Translations under genes and position numbers: made by a program | DNA from: Streptomyces filipinensis | Lineage (GTDB): Bacteria > Actinomycetota > Actinomycetes > Streptomycetales > Streptomycetaceae | Length of the DNA: 64,000 nt | NCBI RefSeq assembly: GCF_014649495.1 | Contig: NZ_BMTD01000006.1 | Coordinates: 328,173 to 392,172 of the forward strand | Direction of reading: 5' to 3' | The notes under the pieces: generated by a model | What the model was told of the DNA's origin: nothing | Database searches by the model: none | What the model saw: only the letters and a program-made list of their open reading frames with translations | Shown: one piece after another, positions 1-7,386 of the stretch | Numbering within the stretch: the first letter of the stretch is position 1 | Layout: each line of letters starts with the position of its first letter

Positions 1-1
1 C

Positions 2-583
2 ACCCAGATCGAGACACGCGTCCCCGCGCCGGCGGACGTCGCCCTGCGCCTCTTCGGTGCCCTGGGCTACACCCCGCGCAACCGTGGCATGGAGAAACGC
101 CTCGGCACCACCCCGCCCGAGCTGCCGCCGGGCAGCACCGGGCGGCCCATGAGCCGGGCCGACTTCGACGCCTGGCAGGAGCACGAGAGCGAGCGGTACG
201 CGCGCACGTGGATGGAGCGCGGTCTCCCCGAGGCCGTGGCCCGCGCCAAGGCCCGACACGACCATGAACGACTGCTGCCGCACGGGCTCGCGACCGACGG
301 CATGCTCTTCAGCGTCCTGGAGCACCGAGGGGACCCGGTGGGCACGCTGTGGCTGTCCCTGGAGGACGGCAAGGCGTTCGTGTTCGACGTCGAGACCGCC
401 GCGGCCCACCGCGGCAGGGGGCACGGCCGTACGCTCATGCTGCTCGCCGAGCGCCAGGCGATCGAGGCCGGCCGGCCGGTCCTCGGCCTCAACGTCTTCG
501 CCGGCAACACCCCGGCCGAGCGGCTGTACGAGTCGCTCGGCTATGAGACCACGGCACATTCCCTGGCCAAGCCCCTGCTCTAG
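2..583 (+). CDS. GNAT N-acetyltransferase, tandem-domain, 5' end cut by window edge
   Basis: The reading frame is open from base 2 and its start lies outside the window; 193 residues are visible. The final ~165 residues carry a GNAT (Gcn5-related) acetyltransferase fold with the acetyl-CoA loop HRGRGHGRTL and the usual C-terminal NTPAERLYESLGYE segment. The residues just before it (LFGALGYTPRNRGMEKRL) look like the tail of a second, preceding GNAT domain, so the full protein is probably a two-domain GNAT. Such proteins transfer acetyl groups from acetyl-CoA to small molecules or proteins; the substrate cannot be told. An internal ATG at 89 could be mistaken for the start, but the upstream in-frame residues are domain-like. 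The gene converges with the DsbA-like gene. Confidence 0.8.
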   Translation, partial: TQIETRVPAPADVALRLFGALGYTPRNRGMEKRLGTTPPELPPGSTGRPMSRADFDAWQEHESERYARTWMERGLPEAVARAKARHDHERLLPHGLATDGMLFSVLEHRGDPVGTLWLSLEDGKAFVFDVETAAAHRGRGHGRTLMLLAERQAIEAGRPVLGLNVFAGNTPAERLYESLGYETTAHSLAKPLL

Positions 584-600
584 GGGCCGGGACCAGGCGC

Positions 601-1125
601 TCAGGCGTCCTGCTCGCCCAGCAGCCGGTCGGCGATCTCCTCGATGCGCTCGCGCAGCCCTTCCTGGCTCTTGCCGCCGTCGAGGCGTTCGCCGCCGATG
701 ACGTACGTCGGCGTGCCGGTCACGCCGATCGCCTTGCCCTCGGCCTGGTCGGCGTCCACGATCAGGATGTGCCGGCCGTCGATCAGCGCGGTGTCGAACT
801 CCTCGGCGTCCAGACCGAGTTCACGGGCCAGCTCGACCAGGAAGGGTTCTCCCCGGCGGTCCAGCTCCTCGACCCGCTCCAGTACGGCCTCCACGTACGG
901 CCAGCCCTTGTCCTGCGCCAGCGCCTCCTCGGCGGCCTGTGCGGCGGCGAAGGCGTGCTTGTGCTTCTCCAGGGGGAAGTGCCGCAGCCGCAGCTCCAGC
1001 CGGTCGCCGTAGCGGGCGCGCAGGGCGCGGACGTCGTCCAGGGCGGTACGGCAGTCCGGGCACTGCAGTTCGCACCAGACGTCGAGGACCAGGGCGCCGG
1101 TGCGTGCGGGGGAGGAGTCGCTCAT
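601..1125 (-). CDS. DsbA-family thioredoxin-fold oxidoreductase
   Basis: A 174-residue thioredoxin-fold protein. The active-site pair C22-P-D-C25 lies after the first beta strand and a cis-proline TP lies near residue 139 (GVTGTPTYVIGG), both hallmarks of the DsbA/FrnE group of dithiol-disulfide oxidoreductases or isomerases. There is no signal peptide, so it is predicted to be cytosolic and to act on small thiols or proteins there. The start chosen is the ATG giving MSDSSPARTG; a longer frame upstream runs through the 35-bp tandem repeat and is not protein-like. The neighbouring gene on the left converges with 17 bp between stops. Substrate unknown. Confidence 0.85.
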   Translation of the reverse strand: MSDSSPARTGALVLDVWCELQCPDCRTALDDVRALRARYGDRLELRLRHFPLEKHKHAFAAAQAAEEALAQDKGWPYVEAVLERVEELDRRGEPFLVELARELGLDAEEFDTALIDGRHILIVDADQAEGKAIGVTGTPTYVIGGERLDGGKSQEGLRERIEEIADRLLGEQDA

Positions 1126-1192
1126 GCCGACCAGTCTTCCAGGCCGGACGCGGGTGACCCAATCGGGACGGTACGGCTGCCGGGCACGGGGT

Positions 1193-1297
1193 GCGCGGGA
1201 GGCACGGCACCTCACCGGCACCCCAGGGCGCGGGAGGCACGGCACCTCACCGGCACCCCAGGGCGCGGGAGGCACGGCACCTCCCCGGCACCCCAGG
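1193..1297. repeat. Three tandem copies of a 35-bp GC-rich repeat
   Basis: Units at 1193-1227, 1228-1262 and 1263-1297 are identical except for one A-to-C change in the third. Each begins GCGCGGGAGGCACGGCACCT. The array lies between the DsbA-like start (minus strand) and the membrane protein at 1446. 35 is not a multiple of 3, so the array is unlikely to be coding. Function unknown; near-identical units suggest recent slippage. Confidence 0.9.
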
Positions 1298-1445
1298 AGG
1301 AGGCGACCCGGAGATGTCCCTGATCTCGCGCGGGAGCGTGGCATCGCGAGGACGAGGCGGTGCAGGATGGGGGAGGAGGCGGTGCGCCCTGCCGGGTCCG
1401 CGCACCGCACGCTTTCCACCCCGACCGAGCCGCCAGGAGGACCGG

Positions 1446-1889
1446 ATGATTGCCGAGACCGTCTGCTCCGCCGTGTCCGCGGCGGGCCTGGGCATCGCGG
1501 TGGTCACGGCCTACCGCAAGCGCTTCCTCGCGGCGACACGCATCGCGGCCTACTCCCTGGTGCCGGTCGGCCTGGTGATGACGGGGGTCGTCGGCTGGCT
1601 GGCCGACACCGCCTTCAGCCCCACGGCGTGGGCCGGGTTCGGCGTCCTGGGTGGTGCCTGGCTCCTGTTCGCGGGCACCCGGGCGGTCGAACGCCGGCGC
1701 GGCGGCACCCGCGCCGAGCGCCGAGCGGCCCGTGGCGACCAGGCCGAGGCCGTGGCACCCGCGGCCTCCGCGCCCTCGCTGGGCACGGGCACCCGGCCCG
1801 CGACCGGGTCCGCCACCGCGCCGCGCGCCACCGGCTCCGGCGACGACTTCGGCGACATCGAGGCCATCCTCAAGAAACACGGCATATGA
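1446..1889 (+). CDS. small membrane protein with charged cytoplasmic tail
   Basis: A 147-residue protein of unknown function. Three hydrophobic segments are visible at about residues 5-22, 34-54 and 60-78; the remainder is an Ala/Arg/Gly-rich, probably disordered tail ending in GDDFGDIEAILKKHGI, a conserved-looking acidic/basic terminus. The ATG at 1446 is preceded by CAGGAGG at good spacing, which decides the start. It stands alone between a tandem repeat and a small membrane ORF. I do not recognise a named family. Confidence 0.75.
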   Translation: MIAETVCSAVSAAGLGIAVVTAYRKRFLAATRIAAYSLVPVGLVMTGVVGWLADTAFSPTAWAGFGVLGGAWLLFAGTRAVERRRGGTRAERRAARGDQAEAVAPAASAPSLGTGTRPATGSATAPRATGSGDDFGDIEAILKKHGI

Positions 1890-2050
1890 GCGCGGTACGC
1901 CGCCGCGGGGGTGCCACGGCGCCGCGGGCGCCCTCGGGCTGAAACGACACAGACCGTCGCGTGCACGTGCGCAACCGTTCACAAGCCGAATCAAGTCGGA
2001 CGAGATGGCGCGGAATGCGGCAACTCCCGCATATCGCTGGTGGGTTGATC

Positions 2051-2072
2051 GCGCAGGAGGTTCCTCCTGCGC
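2051..2072. repeat. perfect 10-bp inverted repeat containing a Shine-Dalgarno core
   Basis: GCGCAGGAGG and its exact reverse complement are separated only by TT. It sits 16 bp before the ATG at 2089. It could be an operator for a dimeric regulator or an RNA hairpin hiding the AGGAGG sequence; if translation begins at ATG 2005 instead, it is inside the coding region. Confidence 0.6.
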
Positions 2073-2088
2073 CATTATCGGCCACGAG

Positions 2089-2238
2089 ATGCTGGATACA
2101 GAGAGCGAGGCCGCGCCGCCGAAGGACGAGCCGCGCGGGTGCCTCTTCGCCCTATCCCAGCCACCGCTGATGATCTTCCTTGCGGTGATCGGGTGTCTGC
2201 TCCTCATGGCTGCGCTGCACGACCTGCTGTTGCTGTGA
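2089..2238 (+). CDS. 49-residue single-span membrane protein
   Basis: The frame ends with a hydrophilic 20-residue head, a CLFALSQPP turn and one strong transmembrane helix (LMIFLAVIGCLLLMAALHDLLLL). Members this short are easily missed by gene finders. Start is uncertain: ATG 2089 gives 49 residues but has no close ribosome-binding site, while an in-frame ATG at 2005 is preceded by GGACGAG and gives 77 residues through the palindrome. No function can be assigned. Confidence 0.5.
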   Translation: MLDTESEAAPPKDEPRGCLFALSQPPLMIFLAVIGCLLLMAALHDLLLL

Positions 2239-2339
2239 GCCGTACACGTCCGTCCCGGCGCCACCCGCCGGGACCGACGTCGCCCCCGGGACGGACGCCC
2301 GGACCGGGCTCTTCGAGCGGTGGGCGCGCCTGCGGTGCC

Positions 2340-2900
2340 TCAGCCGGTCGCTTCCTTGCGCCTGGCCCGGTAGGCGGCCACATGCAGCCGGTTCCCGCAG
2401 GTGCGGCTGTCGCAGTAGCGGCGTGAGCGGTTGCGGGAGAGGTCGACGAAGGCGCGCCGGCAGTCCGGTGCCTCGCAGCGCCGCAGCCGCTCCTGCTCGC
2501 CGGCCACCACGAAGAAGGCGAGTGCCATCCCGCAGTCGGCGGCGAGGTGGTCGGCCACGGAGGCGCCGGGTGCGAAGTAGTGCACATGCCAGTCGTAACC
2601 GTCGTGGTCGGTCAGGCGCGGGGTGGTGCCCGCGGCGGCGACCAGTTCGTTGATCAGCCCTGCGGCCGCGCGCGCGTCAGGAGCGGCGAAGATCGCCGCG
2701 AAGCGCCCCCGGACCCTGCGCACCGCCGAGAGGTCGAACTCCGACAGCACACCGACATCGCTGATCTCGTGGTTTCGTACGAAATCCGCGAGAGCCGGGA
2801 CATCGGGCAGTCCGTCCGCCGCCGCGTCGTCCTCCGGCGCGGTGTTCACCAGATCGACCACGGTGTCGAGGGCGCACCGGGTGTCGTGGGTGATCAGCAC
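2340..2900 (-). CDS. CGNR zinc-finger (ABATE-type) putative transcriptional regulator
   Basis: A 186-residue protein. The C-terminal region has the CGNR zinc finger: CEAPDC followed 15 residues later by YCDSRTCGNR, four cysteines expected to bind zinc and contact DNA. The N-terminal ~120 residues match the general look of the ABATE (putative stress-related, ligand-sensing) domain that accompanies CGNR fingers in actinobacteria. The GTG at 2900 is preceded by AGGGAG with a 7-base spacer. The family is thought to hold transcription factors, but targets here are unknown. It lies downstream of ssgB on the same strand, 275 bp away; that gap holds no convincing gene. Confidence 0.82.
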   Translation of the reverse strand: MLITHDTRCALDTVVDLVNTAPEDDAAADGLPDVPALADFVRNHEISDVGVLSEFDLSAVRRVRGRFAAIFAAPDARAAAGLINELVAAAGTTPRLTDHDGYDWHVHYFAPGASVADHLAADCGMALAFFVVAGEQERLRRCEAPDCRRAFVDLSRNRSRRYCDSRTCGNRLHVAAYRARRKEATG

Positions 2901-3175
2901 GTTTCGCTCCCTGGCCTGGGGGTCGGGCGGACGCCCGCCGATGCTGGCCGATGGTAGCGACAACCCCGTTCGCCGCACCGTCCACCGCCCGGCTCGCTTG
3001 CCGGTAGAACGCCGCCGTGCCCCCCACGGTTCCCGCGGCGCGGCAGGCGGGCACAGGCCGACGCCGTCCCGCGACTCGCTCACGGTGACGGCGCCGGCCT
3101 GTGCCGTATGCGGTTGTCTTGGCCCGAGCCGTCTCCCCGAGTGGACGGCGCCGGGCTGCTTTCGTGGGGCGCGAC

Positions 3176-3589
3176 CTAGCTCTCCGCCAGGATGTGCGAG
3201 AGCTCCTGATCCAGATCGAAGTGCCGGTGTTCCGTGCCGGGCGGCACGGCGGCGTCGGTTCGCTTCAGGAAGGACTCCAGGGCCCGCGCCGGGGCCTCCA
3301 GCAAGGCTTCCCCCTCCGGGGAGCTGAGGGCGATACACACGACGCCCTGACCATGGCTGCGCGACGGCCAGACACGGACGTCGCCGGTGCCGGTGGGCCG
3401 GTGGAGCCCCTCAGCGAGGAGGTCGCGGGCGAACACCCACTCGACGGTCTCCTCGGCTCCGGTGTGGAAGGTGGCGTGCACGGCGTAGGGGTCGGCCGTG
3501 TCGTACCGCAGGCCTGCGGGGACAGGCAGGGAGGACTCGCTCGACACAACGAGGCGCAGGTGCAGCTCGCAGCTGACCGTGGTGTTCAT
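3176..3589 (-). CDS. ssgB: sporulation-specific cell division activator SsgB
   Basis: A 137-residue SsgA-like protein, the exact length known for SsgB. It starts MNTTVSCELHLRLV and keeps the conserved family core (YDTADPYAVHATFHTG, EWVFARDLL). In Streptomyces SsgB is recruited by SsgA to future septum sites in aerial hyphae and in turn recruits FtsZ, so it is needed for sporulation septation; it acts in the cytoplasm at the membrane. The upstream in-frame codons (basic, RRRAN...) are not family-like, which supports the ATG at 3589. In S. coelicolor ssgB is reported to depend on the stress sigma factor SigH; I saw only a weak candidate site here. Diverges from the PGPGW gene. Confidence 0.96.
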   Translation of the reverse strand: MNTTVSCELHLRLVVSSESSLPVPAGLRYDTADPYAVHATFHTGAEETVEWVFARDLLAEGLHRPTGTGDVRVWPSRSHGQGVVCIALSSPEGEALLEAPARALESFLKRTDAAVPPGTEHRHFDLDQELSHILAES

Positions 3590-3780
3590 AAGCGCCAGGG
3601 CCTTTCGCTCAGTGTGCGCTCGGGGATTCGCACGTCGGCGAAATCGACATGCCACCTACGATGCCGTTGTAAACCCCTCTGAGGGTTTTGCGTGTCTTTA
3701 CGTAACTCTTCCGGCCGAGAACTCGTACGAGACCTACGTCCATTCCGGTGACTGGATTCACTCCGGTAGGGTTTGTCTGT

Positions 3781-4257
3781 ATGAATACGGGGAGTGACGA
3801 GCCGGGCGAGGTCGCCGTGGCAGCGGACAGCGCGAACGCGGACCGGCGGGGGGCCGGGCAGGAGGCGGGACGCGAGGACGGTGGCGGGCTCGGCTCCCGG
3901 GCGCCGGAATTCATCAAGGCCCGCCGGCTGCTGCATCTGAGCTGGCAGGTCGGCGTCTTCGTGGTCGGCCTCGCGGTCGTGGCCGCGGGCATCGTCATGC
4001 TGCCGCTGCCGGGACCCGGCTGGGTGGTGATCTTCGGAGGCATGGCGATCTGGGCGACCGAGTTCGTCTGGGCGCAGCTCGTGCTCCGCTGGACCAAACG
4101 CAAGGTCACCGAGGCCGCCCAGCGAGCCCTCGACCCCAGGGTGCGGCGCCGCAACATCACGTTGACGGCGGTCGGGCTGGTGATCGTGGGCGCGCTGGCG
4201 GCGGTCTACCTGTGGAAGTTCGGCCTGGCTGTGCCCTGGAAGATCAAGGATCAGTGA
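3781..4257 (+). CDS. PGPGW (TIGR02611) family membrane protein
   Basis: A 158-residue protein with a ~40-residue acidic/glycine-rich head, then transmembrane helices at about 56-74 and 80-98 flanking the signature LPLPGPGW (residues 75-81), and a final helix near 130-150. The PGPGW motif defines a small family of actinobacterial membrane proteins of unknown role. I chose ATG 3781; an in-frame ATG at 3748 would add 11 residues. The ribosome-binding site is weak (GTAGGG, 9 bases away). It faces away from ssgB and is followed by a tRNA gene. Confidence 0.85.
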   Translation: MNTGSDEPGEVAVAADSANADRRGAGQEAGREDGGGLGSRAPEFIKARRLLHLSWQVGVFVVGLAVVAAGIVMLPLPGPGWVVIFGGMAIWATEFVWAQLVLRWTKRKVTEAAQRALDPRVRRRNITLTAVGLVIVGALAAVYLWKFGLAVPWKIKDQ

Positions 4258-4327
4258 CTCCGGCTCCGCCGCCCCGGGCCCTGGTCGGAGGCACCCCCTG
4301 ACATGGGGTAATGTTCTTCCTGCGCCC

Positions 4328-4399
4328 GGGCGATTAGCTCAGTGGGAGAGCGCTTCGTTCACACCGAAGAGGTCACTGGTTCGAACCCAGTATCGCCCA
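4328..4399 (+). tRNA. tRNA-Val(CAC), copy 1
   Basis: A 72-nt cloverleaf: acceptor GGGCGAT pairs with ATCGCCC, D arm GCTC/GAGC, anticodon stem CTTCG/CGAAG around loop TTCACAC (anticodon CAC, codon GUG), T arm with GTTCGAA, discriminator A. CCA is not encoded. A -10-like TAATGT lies 14 bp upstream. A second, identical copy lies at 6368. Confidence 0.97.
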
Positions 4400-4406
4400 C
4401 CCGGAC

Positions 4407-4442
4407 CGACGGCCCACCTGCACGACAGCAGGTGGGCCGTCG
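4407..4442 (+). terminator. terminator after tRNA-Val copy 1
   Basis: A perfect 15-bp stem (CGACGGCCCACCTGC and complement) with a 6-nt loop, followed by GCGTTTTC. Confidence 0.85.
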
Positions 4443-5291
4443 GCGTTTTCGTGCCCGCGGGGCAGGCGGGGCGCGGGTGCCCGCGCGGGCGCATGGCCGG
4501 GGCGTGGGGGAGGGTGGAGACGTGCGCCCAGGTGGCGCCGGATGGGCTGCGCCTGGGCGGACGCCGGTGCTGGCGGGAGTGTGGCGCCCGGGCGGAGGCG
4601 GCGGTGCGGGCCGCGGGGGAAGGCGGCGCTGTGACCGACGGCTGCGAGGCGGGGGATGGTGGCGGTGCGGGCCGGGGGCTGTGGTCGCCTGGGCGGGGGC
4701 CCAGCGCGGGCGCAGGCAAGGGCCGCCCGGCGTCCGAGCCTGCGGGTCATACCGATGCGGAGCGCCCTGCAGGGAGCGCCCTCCTGGCGCTCCGTCCCAC
4801 GGCACCCGGCACCCGGCTTCCTGACGCGACGCGGGCGAATCGCCTGGCGCCGCCTGGCGGACCCTCCCGGCGCCGGACGCCGCTCGGCCGGAGGGCGCTG
4901 CTCGGGCCGGAGTGGAGCGGCTTGCTTGAGTGGTGCCGACACGGCCGACGGGCCAAGGTGCCGGCAAGCCCGCTCAGGTCGCGGGTACCGACGCGATCGA
5001 TGGCTCACGGCGTCGGGGCGTCGGTCGTCTGGAGGGTGCTGACAGGCGCGATGGCTCGTGGTGCCGGGGAGAGGTCGCTCGGCCCTGCGGCGTCGGCAGG
5101 ACCGACCGCTCACGACCTCGGCAGGACCGACCGCTCACGACGCCGGCCCTGCCGTTCGCCCTCGACACCCGGCGTCGTGGCTGGCGCGCCTCCAGGGGCC
5201 CTGTGTACAGAGGCCGACCGGGCGGAAGGGCTCAGCTCGGCAGGCGGTTCCAGCAAGCGCTTACTCGCAGCGATTCACGACGGTGGAAGCG
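4443..5291. other. gene-poor GC-rich stretch between the tRNA-Val copies
   Basis: About 850 bp without a convincing gene. Long frames exist on both strands but have the random Arg/Gly/Ala composition of non-coding high-GC DNA and no family resemblance. Visible structure: a hairpin at 4773-4793 (8-bp stem GGAGCGCC, 5-nt loop) and two tandem 25-bp copies at 5093-5117 and 5118-5142 sharing CGGCAGGACCGACCGCTCAC. It looks like degraded DNA. Confidence 0.6.
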
Positions 5292-5746
5292 ATGTTGCGG
5301 GCAGGGCGCGATCATGGAACCAGCGGGAATTTCGAGAGGCGCACGATCCTGAAGGCGGCCGGGGCCTCCGCGGCCGCGCTCGGGCTCGCCGCGACGGCCG
5401 GGTGTGACGATCCGTTACCCGTGGCGGGGCGCCGAGGAGCGGGCCAAGAAGATCAACCAGACTTCTGACAGAAGTTCCAGGCCCAGGCCCCCGGCGGTAA
5501 TCCCCCGGACGTTTTCCAAAATGCCGTCACCTTTCTCCGGAAGTACGACAAGCGAGGAATTCCCCTCGACCTCAAGTCCCATGTGCAGACAGGCAATCTG
5601 ACCCTGGATCACTTCCGGGACGGCGTGACGACGGTCGGCGAGGTCGACGGAAAGCGGCTCGGAATTCTGGTCGGTGCCAACCCCATGGCGCTCGTCATCG
5701 ACAAAAAGGGGTTCCAGAAGGCCGGCGACCGGGTGCCCTGGCCGGG
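5292..5746 (+). pseudogene. decayed extracellular sugar-binding lipoprotein (ABC transporter)
   Basis: The remains of a solute-binding protein of an ABC sugar importer. From about 5322, frame 3 encodes a Tat/lipoprotein signal (FERRTILKAAGASAAALGLA then TAGC, a lipobox). The mature start VTIRYPWRGAEERAKKINQT appears at 5404 in a different frame (+1). From 5472 the frame returns to that of the signal and reads KFQAQAPGGNPPDVFQNAVT and later GVTTVGEVDGKRLGILVGAN up to about 5746, where similarity ends. Frameshifts, a missing stretch of roughly 20 residues between QT and KF, and the loss of about three quarters of the protein make it non-functional. It lies between two identical tRNA-Val genes and has no permease genes next to it. 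Confidence 0.85.
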
Positions 5747-5881
5747 GCCCGGTGCGGGTGAAGGGGAGCGCCGTCGCACGGGCGGCGGCGCTCGCCCCCG
5801 AGTCTTGCCCACGCCACGGCGCGGCACATGAGTACGCGTACTCAGATCCATGCACCGCACGGGTACGGGCAGACTCCCGCC

Positions 5882-6328
5882 ATGGACTGGACCCACTACC
5901 GCTTCCGCAGCCTGTGGCCGCTGCCCGCCCCGCCGGCCGCCGTGTACGCGGTGCTGGAGCGGCCCGAGGACTATCCGCTCTGGTGGCCGCAGGTCCGCGC
6001 GGTGACCCGGCTGGACGCCGACACGGGTGTGATCACCATCCGCTCCCTGCTGCCCTACGACATGACCTTCACCGCACGGCAGACCCGCCGCGCCCCCGAC
6101 GCCGGCGTGCTGGAGGTCACCGTGTCCGGAGACATCGAGGGCTGGGCCCGCTGGACCGTCACGGCGGCCGGGCCGGGGACCCTCGCCCGGTACGACCAGG
6201 TCGTGGAGGTGACCAAGCCCCTGCTCAGGCGGCTGGCCGTGCCTGGACGCCCGCTCTTCCGCCTCAACCACCGCCTGATGATGCGGGCCGGGCGGCGCGG
6301 ACTCCTGCGCCATCTGCGAGCGGTTTGA
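5882..6328 (+). CDS. SRPBCC (START/Bet v1-like) family protein
   Basis: A 148-residue protein with the polyketide cyclase/START-like helix-grip fold pattern: WPLPAPPAAVYAVLERPEDY at the N-terminus, WWPQVRAVTRL, central strands, and a long C-terminal helix (LFRLNHRLMMRAGRRGLLRH). The family binds hydrophobic ligands; the ligand is unknown. I chose the ATG giving MDWTHYRF; an in-frame ATG at 5828 would add 18 residues. No clear ribosome-binding site, so a leaderless transcript is possible. Its stop codon overlaps the -35 element of the second tRNA-Val. Confidence 0.8.
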   Translation: MDWTHYRFRSLWPLPAPPAAVYAVLERPEDYPLWWPQVRAVTRLDADTGVITIRSLLPYDMTFTARQTRRAPDAGVLEVTVSGDIEGWARWTVTAAGPGTLARYDQVVEVTKPLLRRLAVPGRPLFRLNHRLMMRAGRRGLLRHLRAV

Positions 6329-6354
6329 ACGAAGGGCGCCGGGACCTGTATTGT
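6325..6354 (+). promoter_or_regulatory. HrdB-type promoter of tRNA-Val copy 2
   Basis: TTGAAC, an 18-bp spacer and TATTGT, placed 14 bp before the mature tRNA 5' end, the same distance as TAATGT before copy 1. Confidence 0.7.
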
Positions 6355-6367
6355 TCAGTGCGTTCCC

Positions 6368-6439
6368 GGGCGATTAGCTCAGTGGGAGAGCGCTTCGTTC
6401 ACACCGAAGAGGTCACTGGTTCGAACCCAGTATCGCCCA
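6368..6439 (+). tRNA. tRNA-Val(CAC), copy 2
   Basis: Identical over all 72 nt to the copy at 4328, same anticodon CAC, no encoded CCA. Identity with copy 1 extends only 3 bp upstream and 2 bp downstream of the tRNA, so each copy has its own promoter and terminator. Confidence 0.97.
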
Positions 6440-6445
6440 CCGGGA

Positions 6446-6475
6446 AAGGCCGGTCCGCAGCAGCGGACCGGCCTT
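6446..6475 (+). terminator. terminator after tRNA-Val copy 2
   Basis: Perfect 13-bp stem AAGGCCGGTCCGC with AGCA loop; the complement ends in CCTT. It also lies just past the stop of the convergent exonuclease gene and may serve both. Confidence 0.8.
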
Positions 6476-6492
6476 CTGCGTGTTGAGCGGTC

Positions 6493-7218
6493 TCATGCCG
6501 CCGCCGGCAGCTCCGGCCGCAGCGGCCAGTCCGTGCTGACGATCTCGTCCGAGCCGCTGCGCGCGAACCACGCCTGAAGGCCACGCGCCTGGGCCGCGTG
6601 CCAGTTGGCCTGGAGCGTGTGCAGTTCGGCGGGGGAGAGACGCTCCAGCCGGGTCGCGAAACGGCGGCCCAGGGCCCGTACGACGTCCAGGGCGGCCAGC
6701 GCGTCCGCCGCCGCGTCGTGCGCGTCCTGCAGCGTCACGCCGTAGTGCGCGCACAGGTCGGTCAGCGTGCGACGGCCCTTGCGGTAGCGGTCCAGGTGCT
6801 TGTCCAGCACCCGCGGGTCCAGCACCCGCAGCGGGGTCGCCTCGAACCAGCGGTCCAGCGAGGACGCGCGGTGCCGGCGCAACTCCCGGTCCAGCAGCGT
6901 CAGATCGAACGGCGCGTTCATCACCACCAGCGGGCGGCCCATCGCCGCGTGCTCCGCCAGCTGCTCGGCTATCTCGTACATCACCGGGGCCGGCCAGCGG
7001 CCGTTGCGCTGCAGGTGCTCCTCCGTCAGCCCGTGTACCGCCGTCGCCTGCTCGGGCACCGGCACTCCCGGATTCACCAGCCAGCGGGAAATCCGGGGCC
7101 GGGTCCCCGGCGCGTCCTGGACGACGACGGCGGCCGACACGATCCGGTCGGTCTCGACGTCCACGCCCGTCGTCTCCGTGTCGAAGGCGGCCAGCGGCCC
7201 CTCGTACCAGTACGTCAT
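6493..7218 (-). CDS. DEDDh-family 3'-5' exonuclease
   Basis: A 241-residue protein with the DnaQ/epsilon-type exonuclease domain over residues 8-180. The five expected acidic and catalytic residues are visible: D13 and E15 in FDTETTG, D105 in NAPFD, H167 and D172 in the HDAAAD segment. It removes nucleotides from 3' ends using two metal ions. No polymerase, UvrC or helicase domain is attached, so it is a stand-alone exonuclease as in many Streptomyces; DNA repair or RNA trimming are both possible. The C-terminal 60 residues are helical and unassigned. It diverges from the DUF4365 pair. Confidence 0.88.
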   Translation of the reverse strand: MTYWYEGPLAAFDTETTGVDVETDRIVSAAVVVQDAPGTRPRISRWLVNPGVPVPEQATAVHGLTEEHLQRNGRWPAPVMYEIAEQLAEHAAMGRPLVVMNAPFDLTLLDRELRRHRASSLDRWFEATPLRVLDPRVLDKHLDRYRKGRRTLTDLCAHYGVTLQDAHDAAADALAALDVVRALGRRFATRLERLSPAELHTLQANWHAAQARGLQAWFARSGSDEIVSTDWPLRPELPAAA

Positions 7219-7386
7219 CCCAACCCAACTCCTCGTTCACCCAGGACAGGTGACGATCCGTCTTCTGCCCGTTTGGTGATACCCGGGCCGTTTGCGCCGT
7301 ACGCCGCAAGGAGACAACAGGAGTACGGGTCTTTGCTGTTCAGCGGCCCACAGCGGGGAAACACTTGGCTTGGAAGGCTGTTGGTC

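Noticed and set aside
3671..3688. AAACCC/GGGTTT inverted repeat upstream of ssgB
   Set aside because: Only a 6-bp stem in the divergent ssgB region; could be an operator, but nothing else supports it.
3590..3700. Possible SigH-type promoter of ssgB (GTTT-N14-GGTGGC on the minus strand)
   Set aside because: The -10 half does not match GGGTAT well; I could not support it beyond the literature expectation.
4451..5407. 318-codon open frame between the tRNA-Val genes
   Set aside because: Random Arg/Gly/Ala composition, no ribosome-binding site, and it crosses the pseudogene in another frame.
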